The notes: a model not told the origin generated them from the letters alone. A stretch of 64,000 nucleotides of DNA from Podocnemis expansa (GCA_007922195.1 ML682090.1:503171-567170); one strand, 5' to 3'. Numbered from the stretch's first letter, positions 35,201 through 45,060 are shown. Made by a program: numbers and translations.

Positions 35201-38200
35201 CTGAATCCATCATGTGTCCTCAGCACCAGACTCACCAACTCTTCCTGTGTGTTTTACACTGAACTGAACATGCTGAAAGCACTCATTAAATAATTCACAA
35301 TGATCATGTCAGGACAAATGTCTGAGCAGAGATGAAGAGGGGCAGTTCTTCCATGGTGAATGCCTCATAGTGTAAGAGAGGACAACTGGAACAGACAAGC
35401 CATTAGGCAGAAAAAACTTGCTTCCTGTGGCAGGGTAGGAGACAGGAACAGACTAGCTGACTTAATGTTAACAGGTTTTTCTGCTCTCTAGTTTCTGTGA
35501 CCCAATTCTCTCCCTCTCTCCCTTAGATGGCTCCGAACTGACACTTTCCCTCCTGGCGCCCTCCATCCCAGAGGATGCTGAGCTTCCCTTCGTCATTCCT
35601 CTGCTCTGCCGGCTCTCTGATTTCACTCCTCCCTGGACTATGGTCTGGGACACTGGGGAGGAGGAGTCTGAGGGTCAGATGGATCCTGGAGCCATAGATG
35701 GGAAAGGTGTCTTTAGCAGTTGGAGTCTATTGACAATCCCTTCTGAGATGTGGAACCAAGAGACAACCTACACTTGTACAGCTAAGGGGAGCAGCACGGG
35801 GAGAATCCTCAGTGCTGCAGTCTCCAAGGAAACAGGTTCAGTATCACATCATCAAACCTAACCTACCTACTGAGCCTAAACCCCTTATGCTTGTGGCACC
35901 AAGGGTCAGCGATGTTTACTGCAGGCTAGAGATCTAGACAGAATCAGATAGGATTCCTTAGAAAAATGATAAATAATGGGAGCAAGGAAGAGTTTGGAAA
36001 ACTCTGAGAGCGTGCATGAGTTACAGGACACACATTCATTCATTCATCTTTCCCATCCTTCATGCTCTGAAAACCTTGATTTTTCAACCCCCAGTGGTGA
36101 GAAATGGGTTTTGGTCAAGCAGCCCAAATCCTCCACTGCTTGTGGGCAGACCAAGGATACAGAAGGGTCATTTGGGAGGGCAACAGGAGAAAACTAGGAG
36201 CATCGGCAAGGAAATCAAAGGGAACAGCAGGATGAACATCGAAAAAGGCTTTTTTTCTAAATATAATGAGGTTTTGTGATCCCAAAAAATTGCTCCAATA
36301 TTTCAAGATACCAGAGCGCTTTTATGACAAAGCTAAAACTAACAGCCTTTTTGAAAGAAAAAGCCTTTTTTGCGGTAGCATTTTCTAAAAAAGTCATCCC
36401 CGGACATGGCAAAGCCTTGCTTTTTTTCAAAAAAGAAAGCCCAGTGTAGACTTTCCGGGGAGAAAAAAAAGTTGCAGTTTTTCCAGGCAACGAGCAGTCC
36501 CCAGACTGTTGTCCCAAAATAGCATTTTTGAAAAAAGTTTTTTTGAGATAATTATTTCAAAATACTTATCCCGAAAAGTTTTTTAAAAAATGCAGAGGAG
36601 TGTAGATGTACCCAGGAAGACTTCGCATGGCAGATTGTTGACAAATATGATTTTTGCTAGGTCCCTGTCCCCTTCACACATCCCGCTCCCCCAACAGAAG
36701 AGAACAGCAACATGCTATAAAACATTGAATAACGGGAATTCAGCTTTGGGAAAAAGACCTCCCTTCATCCATGATGTTACATGGGACATAGAAATAAGCA
36801 GCCCATCTATTCTGACAGGAGTTTTTCTTATGCCCTGCAGAGATAAATGATGCAAGAGACTGTGTGATAGTGCTATATGCTGGGCTGCCCTGCATTTTCA
36901 TCCTTCTCCTTATCCAGCTCTTCATCTTGCTTTGCAGAAAGTGCCCCAACAGAGGTAACTCATTCGTAACTATCAGCTACAAAGCAGCCATTCCTCATAC
37001 ATCAACATAACTCGCCCTTTCTCTGTTTCATCCATCAGGGAGAGCAGTGCAAAATGGGAATCAGATACCCATGCGGCGGATCCCACAGGTAAACTGGCTC
37101 TTCAGCTTTTAGCACATCAGAAAGATAAAGTGCATAGTATCACAGAAGATTAGTGTTTGAAGGGACCTCAGAAAGTCATCTAGTTCAACTCCCTGCTCAG
37201 TACAGGACTACCACCAACTACAGCATGCGCATTAACCACAGAGGCTTAGAACCATCATCCTGGCCAAATAACTACCCAAATCTATAGATTACCTCTTCAA
37301 TTCTTATTTGAATTTATTCTGGTCTGCCCTTCTAGTGGAAGTATTGTGCAGGGTTTTTGGTACAGAAAAACTTCCAAGTTCCAACCCAGAAATGGCTGCT
37401 GAGCAGAGATATTGAAATAGCGTGGAGTATATCTCTGTTAGGGACCATAAGGTCACATCAACCAATCAAGGCTGGTGAAAAATTGCCTAGAGGAGGTCAG
37501 AAGGGCTTGGAATTCTAAAACAAACATGGAGTTCTGTGGCACTTAAAGACTAACAAATATATTTATTTCATGAGCTTTCATGGGAGAAAATCCTTTGGAT
37601 ATTGGAATTCTAAGTGACTTCAAGGCCATCCCTGGGAAGTGTGAGGCCCAAGGCCTTTGCAGGCCTCCTGACCGTGCCCATCAATGGGAAACCAGGCTCC
37701 ATCCACCTGCCTGGCCACTTGAAAACACCGCACAAGGCAGTGCAGGACAGGCGCTGTCCCTGTAAGGACAGTACTGAGTGACTTAGAACGTGGGATCAAA
37801 TTCTTAGGACATCACTGCGATACCAGCACCACAATATGCCGTGATGTGATGGAGATGAGAATTTGGCCCAGGTTACTGACATGATCCTAGTCTGTAAAAC
37901 ACCTTGCTAGTTATGTGGTGTTTTTGGAGTGGAATTGGTCCTAGGATATTAAAGAGAGAAGGTGGCTGAGCTAACATCTTTTATTGAGCCAACTTGTGTT
38001 GAAGACAGAGAATCTTTCAGGCTCAAACAGAAAGCTCGTCTCTGCCTCAGCAGAGATTGGTACAGTAAAAAACATTACCTCACCCCACCCCCTTGTCTGA
38101 TTAAAGCATTCAGGAGGAACAGGGCTAATTAAATAAATGACATTACCACATAGGAGACAGTGTGGGCTAGCAGGGGATACTGGAAGGGGGGGGGCGCTCA

Positions 38201-38486
38201 GGTGTCGTCCCCCCCATTCTCCCACAAACCAACTGGGCACCGACAGCCAAGTTCCTTCAGGTCTTAGGAGTTCTGGGTTTTTTTCCCTGCAACTTTGTGG
38301 CATTCTGTATTTTTACTTTAAACTCTTCAGAGCAGGCGCTGTCTCTCTATATGAACACAGGGACCAGTCTCCAGCAGGGCTTCTTAGTGCTTGGTATAAA
38401 GAATCAATAATAATATCAATTCTTTCCTTTTTCTCTTTCAGACTGAATATGCAACTCTACCATACAACAGAAACCCTCCTCTTTGA
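26162..38486 (+). CDS. Gene B: complete V-J/C1 ITIM-type Ig receptor
   Basis: Exon model: leader 26162-26204, V-J 27194-27535, C1 35527-35835, transmembrane 36841-36954, cytoplasmic 1 37039-37088, last exon 38442-38486. The sum is 903 bases, giving 300 residues and a stop with no frame break. Each junction has GT/AG; phases are 1,1,1,1,0. Predicted order in the protein: short signal peptide, one V domain with a J-like G strand, one C1 domain, connecting peptide with Cys, membrane span, basic tail, ITIM-like TEYATL. Layout resembles SIRP (but one C1, not two) and teleost NITR; no orthology is claimed. The V to C1 intron of about 8 kb contains a dead second C1 exon, a gypsy element and a Penelope insertion. 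Expression cannot be judged. Confidence 0.8.
26595..26840 (+). repeat. MIR SINE in the leader intron of gene B
   Basis: GTGCAGTCTAGTGGACAGAGCAGAGGATCC..GGAGTCAGAACACC..GTTTCTCCATCTGTTCACAAGG follows MIR in sense orientation. The orthologous copy is at 54390-54640 in gene D. Confidence 0.8.
27026..27140. repeat. Penelope 3'-tail fragments, back to back
   Basis: CCAAAGAGGCAGCTGTGTTAGTCTAGTTCAGC..GGTGGCACTTTTAAAGACTAA then AAAAGTGCCACAAGACTCC, i.e. a tail followed by its own inverse. Absent at the matching place in gene D, so it arrived after the B/D split. It ends about 55 bases before the V acceptor. Confidence 0.75.
27194..27535 (+). CDS. Gene B V-J fused Ig exon
   Basis: A 342-base exon (acceptor TTTTTAG, donor GTAAG, phase 1-1). 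Encodes a V-set domain: [20 protein letters not shown] with the first Cys, [10 protein letters not shown] with the core Trp, [17 protein letters not shown] with the second Cys, then [10 protein letters not shown] and [15 protein letters not shown] is the J-segment G-strand motif (FGxGT) of Ig and TCR. It is contiguous in germline DNA with no heptamer or nonamer between the Cys and the Phe, so no V(D)J joining is needed. One sequon, NGS. The CDR3-like loop is about 10 residues. Other families with this VJ-type exon are SIRP, NITR and CD300/TREM-like genes. Confidence 0.88.
28051..28176. mobile_element. MITE with GGGTGACCAGA ends
   Basis: Starts GGGTGACCAGATGTCCCAGA and ends with the degraded inverse CTCCAGTCACTAC. 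The copy at 55890-56018 in gene D is at the orthologous place, so the insertion predates the duplication. Confidence 0.7.
29122..30200. mobile_element. Penelope 3' tails in inverted pair
   Basis: The left arm (about 29125-29400) has the tail in reverse (AAGGAGTCTTGTGGCATTTTT..GTCCCATTTTGTCAGA); the right arm (about 29760-30195) has it forward (TTTGTCAGCCACC in reverse; AAAAGTGCCACAAAACTCC). Flanks CATTTTTTTCTGTA on the left and AATTTTTCCTCTA on the right look like a target duplication; gene D has the empty site near 57296-57315. Confidence 0.75.
30544..30580 (+). pseudogene. 5' stub of a second C1 Ig exon, cut by gypsy LTR
   Basis: ATGCCTCTAAGCTGAGACTTTCC..AGAGGATGCT matches the first bases of the intact C1 exons at 6667, 35527, 46464 and 61773 (DASELRLS.. 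then EDAE), with an 18-base gap. The acceptor AG is now TC, so it cannot be spliced in. It stops where the LTR begins at 30581. This is an extra C1 exon, because the intact C1 of gene B lies 5 kb further on. Confidence 0.8.
30581..30812 (+). repeat. Gypsy 5' LTR, copy B
   Basis: Starts TGCTGTGTATTTTGTGTCC and ends AACATGACA, i.e. TG..CA; AATAAA lies at about 30710. Aligns with the LTRs at 5687-5916, 34146 onward and 61132-61314. Confidence 0.8.
32054..32547 (-). mobile_element. CR1 3' fragment, 5'-truncated, inside gypsy copy B
   Basis: Nearly identical to 970-1460 of the full-length CR1 at 962-4836 (same ATCATAGGGTTGGAAGGGACC end and same C-terminal ORF2 residues from [17 protein letters not shown] to LDKTLTGMI). 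Its high identity and intact frame make it a recent insertion of the same subfamily. It splits the gypsy protease. Confidence 0.93.
33180..33965 (-). mobile_element. Possible solo LTR or other repeat inside gypsy copy B
   Basis: This block has no counterpart in the gypsy copies A and D, whose sequence runs on across this point. The AT-rich left third (TTTATTAACTAACTAAACAA) and GC-richer right part resemble a reversed retroviral-type LTR. Ends were not resolved, so the class is a guess. Confidence 0.35.
34146..34758 (+). repeat. Gypsy 3' LTR of copy B, split by a MITE
   Basis: LTR sequence (GTTGTGCTTTTTGCATCC.., TGGAACAACTCTGCCACTTCTGG, then TGTGTGTATTTGCATCTCTG) interrupted at 34261-34677. 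Confidence 0.75.
34261..34677. mobile_element. MITE, AT-rich palindromic type
   Basis: Starts GGCTATGTCTATGCC and ends TGCAGACATACC, an imperfect inverted repeat. The interior is dense in TTAGTTCAAATTAA-type palindromes, for example AAGTTGAATTAG facing CTAATTCAACTT near 34371-34400. Confidence 0.75.
34759..34860 (+). pseudogene. 3' remnant of the second C1 exon of gene B
   Basis: Directly after the gypsy 3' LTR: CTCTGCCTGCCCTCTGTTTTCACT, matching CTCTGCCTGCTCTCTGATTTCACT of the intact C1 exons. It pairs with the stub at 30544-30580 across the element. Similarity decays within 100 bases. Confidence 0.65.
35020..35250 (-). repeat. MIR-like SINE before C1 of gene B
   Basis: ATACAGTTGGGAAAACTGAGGC..ACAGAGG, orthologous to 6170-6375. 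Confidence 0.7.
35527..35835 (+). CDS. Gene B C1-type Ig domain exon
   Basis: Exon of 309 bases, acceptor CCTTAG, donor GTTCAG, phase 1-1. Starts DGSELTLS after joining the V exon. C1-set features: Cys in [10 protein letters not shown], Trp in [28 protein letters not shown] and TYTCTAKG. No stop. About 85 percent similar by eye to exon A. If unspliced, the frame ends shortly after in SHHQT, as in A. Confidence 0.85.
36245..36615. mobile_element. MITE-like AT/GC-block insertion in gene B intron
   Basis: Poly-T/poly-A blocks around AAAAAAGCCTTT and TTTTTCAAAAAAG, ending GTGTAGATGTACCC, which is the inverse of the GGGTACATCTACAC-type ends of the other MITEs. It replaces about 500 bases present in D (62440-62960). 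The left end is not resolved. Confidence 0.5.
36841..36954 (+). CDS. Gene B connecting peptide and transmembrane exon
   Basis: 114 bases, phase 1-1, acceptor CCCTGCAG. Encodes EINDARDC, then [20 protein letters not shown] and RKCPNRG. One codon longer than A and D in the connecting peptide. Cys before the membrane is kept; no charge inside the span. Confidence 0.85.
37039..37088 (+). CDS. Gene B cytoplasmic exon 1
   Basis: 50 bases encoding [16 protein letters not shown]; acceptor CATCAG, donor GTAAAC, phase 1 to 0. Confidence 0.8.
37135..37350 (-). repeat. CR1 3' fragment in the last intron of gene B
   Basis: ATCACAGAAGATTAG..GAAGGGACCTCAGAAAGTCATCTAGTTCAACTCCC; orthologous to 8393-8490 and 63495-63870. 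Confidence 0.75.
37512..37597 (-). repeat. Penelope 3'-tail fragment
   Basis: AACATGGAGTTCTGTGGCACTTAAAGACTAAC..TTTCATGAGCTTTCATGGGAGAAAATCC. Confidence 0.8.
38155..38400 (+). repeat. MIR-like SINE before the last exon of gene B
   Basis: GTGTGGGCTAGCAGGGGATACTGG.., orthologous to 11670-11890, with a C/G tract (GGGGGGGGGC) inside. Confidence 0.6.
38442..38486 (+). CDS. Gene B last exon: ITIM-like tail
   Basis: Encodes [14 protein letters not shown] and TGA. TEYATL is identical to gene A, while the residues after the second Tyr differ. Acceptor TCTCTTTCAG. Synonymous changes against A (GCG/GCA, CTG/CTA) with an unchanged motif hint at selection on the tail. Confidence 0.82.
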   Translation, partial: TEYATLPYNRNPPL

Positions 38487-41400
38487 CTTTGTGTTCTCAC
38501 AAAAGTATTTATATTATTTAAAAACCAGAGATGCAAAAAGAAGGAAAAATATGGAAAGTCTCATGGTCATAATATGCATGATGTGATGGCAATTTGTTTG
38601 AAATACAACTACTTCCCTGGTATCTCTGAACCCATAGTCTGGCCTGACAACTCCATTCTTGCAAAAAACCACATGGAGTCTGCTAAGGATTTGCCTGCAG
38701 GTTCATGGGGCATTGGTTTTACATGTCCCTTCCTCCACTGCAGCACTTGTCACAGAACTCACTCACCCCTTGACATCTCCTCCTGATTACTCATGGAATT
38801 AGCTCCTTCCACCTCCAGCTTCCATCATCATGCTCCCCCCAGACTTGCCTCACTCCCAAAGACACTATACCTTGCCTCTGCCTGGTTTGGCTGTTTCTTT
38901 TTCCTGCATAGGCCCTCTAGCCAGGTCACCAAGTGATTTTCCTTGTCCCAGGACAAACTGTCTAAGGTGGTCTTCAAGCCCGCTACCCTGATTGTGCCAC
39001 TTAACTCACAGCTGGTGTGGAAATCCAGGCCCACTCTCAACTCCTGCGTCCAGCACAGGAAACTTTGAATCAGGAGCCTGTCTATAACATCCCACCTTCC
39101 TGATCATTTTTCTACTTAGCCTCTGATGCCACAGCACTACACCTTCTCTCTGGACCATTCTATCAGGACCTAGATCTACAAAGCTTCTATTCCAGCCCTG
39201 ATTTCTTTTTCTTGCTCATAACTAGACAAGAACTGCAGAAATCTTCACTACAACCTTGTAGTACTGCCAGGTTCCTAGCTTTATACCAAATCCACCTGCT
39301 CCTGCTCAGCTAGGCTCCAGCATCATTCACAGGTTACTTAGGCCACCTAGTTCCCCTCAGCCATGTCCTTTCCACTTAATTAGCCCTTTCTCAGCCTCAT
39401 TTACCTGAAACCAGCCTAAAAGGGGGAACGCCCCATCACACCACCAATCACCAAGATGGGTATTTGGTGCTGATTCAGCATAATAAGATGTCACTTCACA
39501 AACTGAGCAGATGACACCGCATCCTGTTACTGAAGAGGGTTTCTAATCAAGCAGTAACTCTGCAGTGGAGGGAACAATTGAAAGGGATCCCAGCCCCAGC
39601 GTTCCAGCTCCATTTTCTATTTTTAGGGGGCCTGGAATGCTGAGCCCCTAAAAATAGTGGGCCCGGGAACACCATTCCGGCACATTATGGCTTACTTTAA
39701 CTCCTGCTTGTAGTGGAATTTCTGGAATCCAGATCAGTTCAAGTTTTGTCACCTTCCTCCAAACTGTGCAGTTCCTTATCCTACATTTTGCATCTCCCAA
39801 CTTCCTGATGATTTGAGTGGAATAGTGCTGGGTGCTCAAAGAACTCAGAGTCTGACCTTGTTAGCTCAGTGTATGGGACAGTAAGGAGTATTGTCAGTGC
39901 ACTGCAAACACTTCACGCAGCACAATGCATCAGAATTAATCCTCCCTTTAGGGTGGTTTCTATACCTGTGGTTGCCAACCACTGCTCAAAGATGTAATTG
40001 TTGGGTCTTGGTTGCTGATCCCTGCTGAAAGATGTAATTGTTGGGTCATGGGCATAAATGATTTTTTTTTCAACTGGGTCCTGAGAAAAAAAAAGTTTGA
40101 AAACCTCTGCTCTATTGGTTATTTTCTCCTATCATCTGTGAATGTGGTACAAAAATATTTTCTTTTATCTATACTATTCCTGCGGCTATGCTGATCACAA
40201 CCACACAGGATTAGAGGACAACTGTGAAACAATTTAAGGGAGAGGCACAGCAAAACCGCCATAAGAACAGGAGGGAGCAGAGGTTCATGAGGGTGAATGA
40301 AGAGTGAAACAACCCTGCATTCACCCTGCAGTGGCACCTCTTGTCCTAAGGGGCTGGGTCCAGCTTAGAGCACTGTGATCTGGCCCACATGCTCGTGGTG
40401 TCAATCAAGTGTGGTGTATCCACCCTTCTGTTGATGGAAATGGAGGGGCAGATGTGTATGTGTCAAACATGAGACAACAGGGTCTGAGACCATGGAGTCA
40501 CCTTGCGAAGGACATTGCTGGGAGCTGGGCCCAGCCTCCTTATTGGCCTGAAGCCAGCACCCTAAAGGTTACAAACTTTCCTCAGATTCATGGTTATCAA
40601 GAACACCAAATTAAAATCATAGCCTGTGTTAAACCTGAGCTGATACACCAGATCCATACAACCGTTTTATGAATGATACCAATGTAGCTGTACACAGTAT
40701 ATGTTATTGCACTAGGCTCCCCACTTCAATAAAGGTCTTTTAACTTATGTAGGTACTTATTTATCCTCATCACCCCATTGCAAAGTAGGGAGAAATTACC
40801 CCCATTTTACAGCTGGGGAACGGAGGCCTAGAGAACTTTAAGAATCCCAGGCTGGCACCTTGACAGCCACACCAGTCTTCCCATCTCCAAGCATGTGTGT
40901 AAGTCTCTTAGGCCAGGAGAAGTGTTCGCACCACATTCAACCTTCCCTGGAGCTAGGTGCCAATAGGGAATGGGTCAGAACCTGGGTCTTACTCTGGGCC
41001 CTTTGTGCTGCTCCAGTGACACAGCGGGACCAGGAACTGGCTGCATATGCCAGGGGGTGAAAAGGCAGTAGCGTCAGCTCTTGCAGCCCAGCAGCTCTCG
41101 GCATGTGGGAGGTGAGCAGAAAATGCTGAGTGCATGGTATCCCCAACTGGTAAATGGTACCTCCTCAGGAGTCATTCCAGTTACTGTAGTTTAGAGACAT
41201 CACCAGGCTGGGCCAGTTTATATATGATCTGAAGATCAATTTGGGATAACTGAAAACTGGACTAAGCAGAAGATCTGGCCCTCATTTGTAGTCAGATTTC
41301 ATTTAGGTAAAGGTTTTGGATGCCAGTTACTGTGAACCGGGACATCAAATTCCTGATGAGGCTTTGCACGTTCAGCCTTAATGATCAAGTACAGACAAGC

Positions 41401-41590
41401 CACAAACATACCTCTGTTCCTAACTGCATGTGTTAAAACTGTGTAGAGGGGATAGATTTGGAATCTGTTAGTGGAAATTTCAATTTGTTCTCTCTGTGAC
41501 CATTTTCCACATTCCTCTAAGGAACGTGTGGTATGTATATATTAGAAATAACACTGTAAAAGTAGCTTTTGCCCCAAAGTATTTGAAGTG
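38487..41590. other. 3' flank of gene B
   Basis: Noncoding; shared with the 3' flank of gene A to about 39930. A MIR-like remnant is at 40745-40870 (CCCCCATTTTACAGCTGGGGAACGG). No gene supported beyond that. Confidence 0.5.
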
Positions 41591-43735
41591 AAATAACTCC
41601 AGGAAACTTTCACATTCTAGCCCCATTCATTCCATTCTCAGAGGTCCCATGCCTGCATCTGGCCACCCCAAGTCCAGGGCCTATGGTGATGTGGGCTGCT
41701 GCTGCAGTCCTGTGCTGGGGGATCCTCGGGCCAATGATAGCCCCGGGGCCATGCCAGAGCCTCCAGAGCACAGGTCTGGCACTCCAGGACATGTGTCTGC
41801 TGCTCCATGAGGTCGAGCAGGTGGTCCATCTGGGCCTGCTCGACCCTGCGGCGGGCATTCTCCTCCTCCTTCTGTTGCCAGGCTCAGAGGTCTGCCTCGG
41901 GGTGCTTGGCCAGCTGGAGGTAGTCCTCCAGCAAGGCCATTCCTAGGGGGGCTTGAGGAGAGATCGCCCCTGGCCCCACAGTTCTGTGGTCCCTGTGCTG
42001 TCCTCCCCCATATAGCTTTGCTGTCCGCCACCCCCTCCCCACTCCCTTTGGCACTGAGCCAAAGGCAGCAGGAAATGGGGGCGGGGGCAAAGTGTGCAGA
42101 GGCGGCCTCTGCATTGGCTCGCCATCCCCTAGGGCAGGGAACAGGCGGCCCCAGGGTGGAGCCAGATAACAGAGCCCAGCCCCCTGACCAGCCCACACCG
42201 CCACTGGCTCAGGGAAGGGAGAGTGGGCTGCAGGGGGCCCCCCACAGGCCCATTGTCCTAGGCCCCGCTCCTCCCTAAAGAAAGTTCTGCCCTCCGGTAT
42301 CTCCTTGCTGGAGCAACACCCCTTCCTCCATCTGGTCAGGGCTGGGTGCCCCCCCGGGACTGACCAGTGTCAGCAAAGAACAAGGGCTACCCCCCATTAG
42401 GTCATGTGGAGCACAGGCTACGAGAACCTCCTGTCCCATGCCCATCACCCCGCTTCTGCTCCCCCTCTCCTTTGGGACAGGGACTCCTTAGGATATGCCG
42501 CCGTGCTCTGTTGCATCGGGTGTGTGCAGTGCCAGGATGGTGAGTCCCAGGCAGCCACCTCCCAGGGGTCTCTCTTGATGCCATGTGCCAGTGGAGTCAG
42601 ACACATGCTGTCCAGCCTTAGCTGTTGCACCCACAGCACCCCCACCCCATGTCCTTCCAGGTTCCTGCCCTGCCCAGCTCTGGCTCCTCCCTGCCACACA
42701 GTCCCCTGCCCCTGTGCCCCCGTGGGAGTTCCTCTGCCCCCACCAGGACACTGCCTGTCTCTATGCCCTGTCCTGCGCAGGCCCTGTCCAACCTGCCTGC
42801 AGGGAGGGAGCACTCACCGACACATGCAGTAGGTGCCTGGTGTGATGTCTCCTCATCCAGGAGAAGCCTGGGGAAGCCTCCTCCTGGGTCCCTGGAATAA
42901 GCTCCAGGCTGGCACTACCTGGGGTCATTTTGGTGCCCTGTGCCTGGGTGCTCATGTACCCACAGCTCAGCGCCATGTCCTTGTCCACAGAGCCTTCCTC
43001 CTGGTCATTGTCCTGAGATGGGGGCATGGTGGTGTTGACCGTGCCAGCTGGCTGATCATCATCAGCCTCCTGGCCCAGGAAGGAGAGCAGCTGGGTGTAA
43101 TAGGGGCAGGTGATGTTGCCTGCCCTCAAGCACTGTATGGCCTCCTGGGCACTGTGATAGCCCTGGCGGAGGTCTTTGACCTTCACCCACACCTGCTGAG
43201 TGGTGAGGTGTGGCCCCTCTCTGCCAGTGCCTCAGAGGTAGACCTATACACTTCCCAGTTCCTCTGGCTCCCCTGGAGTCAGGAGTGTACGGCATCATCA
43301 CCCCAAATGGCCAGAAGATCTAAGATCTCCTGGTGGGTCCAGGATGGGGCCTGCTTGCTGGCATGCCTGGCTCTGCCCTCAGCCATGTGTACCATATAGC
43401 CAGAGTCCTGGCTAGCTCTGGCTGTGGAGCTGGGTGAGCAGGGCTATATCTTGCCCTGGGATTGGCCAGGCCAGGCACTTGCTGGTTGCCAGAAAGGTTT
43501 CAGATGGCCAGGAGGCCAATTAAGTTGACTTAAGCCTAATGCCAGGATACTTTGGCTTAAGTTTACTTAATAATTCGACTTAAAAATTAAGTCGATTTAA
43601 TAAGTAAGAGCTAAGTTGACTTAAGCAAATGCTAAAGTCAACTTAATTCCAAATGTAGCCTGGACTTCGTTTAAATTGACTTAAGGGACTTTAAATTGAG
43701 TTATGCTCCTAATGTAGACATAGTTCGTGATTGTT
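41591..43735 (-). mobile_element. DNA transposon remnant with Myb/SANT-like gene
   Basis: Read on the minus strand, a degraded frame gives a Myb/SANT-like DNA-binding domain: QAPSWTHQEILDLLAIWG at about 43300-43355 and, after a stop and a frameshift, VKVKDLRQGYHSAQEA and CPYYTQLLSFLGQEAD at about 43060-43190. Such domains accompany Harbinger-type transposons and occur as single genes (MSANTD). The right end, AATGTAGACATAGTTC at about 43711-43726, is the inverse of the GCTATGTCTAC ends of local MITEs, and 43520-43700 is full of TTAAGTCGACTTAA-like palindromes. The left end was not found. The GC-rich content gives many meaningless open frames. Confidence 0.6.
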
Positions 43736-44312
43736 ACTTACACAGCATACCAAGAGATGAGTTAGATAAAAAAACCATCAAATATATTTGTGCTGGAAAA
43801 TTGCAACCTAACACTACTTTTATTCTGAGAATTCAGAAGGAACACAAAAAGTCATCAAAAGCAGAAAGAGACAAAGCAGGCTGCTTCTTAAAAGAGAGCT
43901 GCTCATCTCCCCTCATATTGGCTGTCTCTTTCCAGATTGACACCTTATTGGTCTAGATTACACACTTACTTACAGATAGGATGCAAGACCTGGAAAGAAC
44001 CCCTGCAACTTGAAGGGATAAATCACAATTTTAACATAGCTTTCATAAACCACAGTGGGAGCAGACATTGTCACTTTATAGATGTTAATCCCATTTTATA
44101 AATCCCTGAAGCACAGAAGAGAATCCACCTGAACTGAAATCAGAAGAAAGTCTTGTTATGGGCAACCAATTAAGTCACAAATATTCTATCTGTGCTGTCA
44201 CCCAGTCTGAGCTTTAATTTCTTTTCTACTAGATTTTAGAGTCAAAGGAATTTTTTCCCCTCACTTTTGCTCTGTGGGCAATGAGAGTAAGATTTTGAAT
44301 CAGGTCCTCACT

Positions 44313-44363
44313 ATGCCTTGGTCCTCTTTTTTTATTGTATTGCACAAGCCAAGACTTTTCCAG
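44313..44363 (+). pseudogene. Gene C candidate leader exon
   Basis: ATGCCTTGGTCCTCTTTT opens MPWSSFFIVLHK, a leader-like hydrophobic run, in the same position relative to conserved upstream sequence as the B leader. The expected donor reads CAGT-GCTCAG where B has CAGT-GTGAGT. Only about 40 bases then separate it from V, against about 990 in B, so the intron is largely deleted or this is not the true leader. Confidence 0.4.
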
Positions 44364-44403
44364 TGCTCAGTATATTAACACACTCTTTTCTAGCCCTACA
44401 CAG

Positions 44404-45060
44404 TAACTGCCTCGAGAAAAGGGATACAAATGCTGCAAAGCCCAGCACAGTTGTGGCTACACTCTGGAGAGATTGCAGGTTCAACTCTAGTCTTTCAAAT
44501 GGAGAATCGAGTGTGATGTGGTACAGAGAACAGAGTGGAAATTTACAGTGGATTTATCAGAGTTCTCGGCATACAACTTCAAATGGAAATTTCCAAGGGA
44601 TAGCCATGATAATCTAGTCCAGCAAAAAAAAAAACAAAAAAAAAAAAAGCAAGGAGTCATGTGGCACTTAAAGACTAACAGATTTATTTTTCACATGAGC
44701 TTTCATGGGAGAAAATCTCACTTCATCAGATGCTTTGAAGATGGTAAGTTCACCCATCTTCGAAGCAGCTGACAAAGGGGGATTTTCTCCCACGAAAGCT
44801 CATGCAAAAAATAAATCTGTTAGTCTTTAAGTGCCACACTACTCCTTGTTTTTTTTCAAATGGAAAGTATCTCAGTAAAGCAAATCATACGTGGTAATTC
44901 AGCACAGCAAATCATGCATGGCAATTCAGACTGGCAAGTCAGTTCTCTCTATTCATCAGTAATGTACAGAGAAATGATTTGGGAGTTTATTACTGTGGCC
45001 TGTCTACTTCTGTGCATCTACAGCCCAACTTTGGGAATGTGACCAGACTGACTGTTACAG
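44404..45060 (+). pseudogene. Gene C V-J exon, broken
   Basis: The beginning reads TASRKGIQMLQSPAQLWLHSGEI in one frame, then a one-base shift moves the rest (CRFNSSLSNGESSVMWYREQ) to another. The 3' part after the inserted Penelope pair reads NDLGVYYCGLSTSV and then NFGNVTRLTVT, with FGNVT where B and D have FGTGT. The J donor GT is TT. The V-J fusion is nevertheless clear, so it predates the split of C from B and D. Confidence 0.85.
44618..44852. mobile_element. Penelope tails as a large hairpin in V exon C
   Basis: Left arm AGCAAGGAGTCATGTGGCAC..TTAAAGACTAACAGATTTATTTTTCACATGAGC, right arm GCTCATGCAAAAAATAAATC..GTTAGTCTTTAAGTGCCAC, about 90 bases each, joined by a short centre near 44745. 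Poly-A runs border the left arm. Confidence 0.85.

Noticed and set aside
41681..42900. Many long open frames on both strands
   Set aside because: High GC removes stops by chance; only the Myb/SANT fragment at 43060-43355 has domain support, and it is broken.
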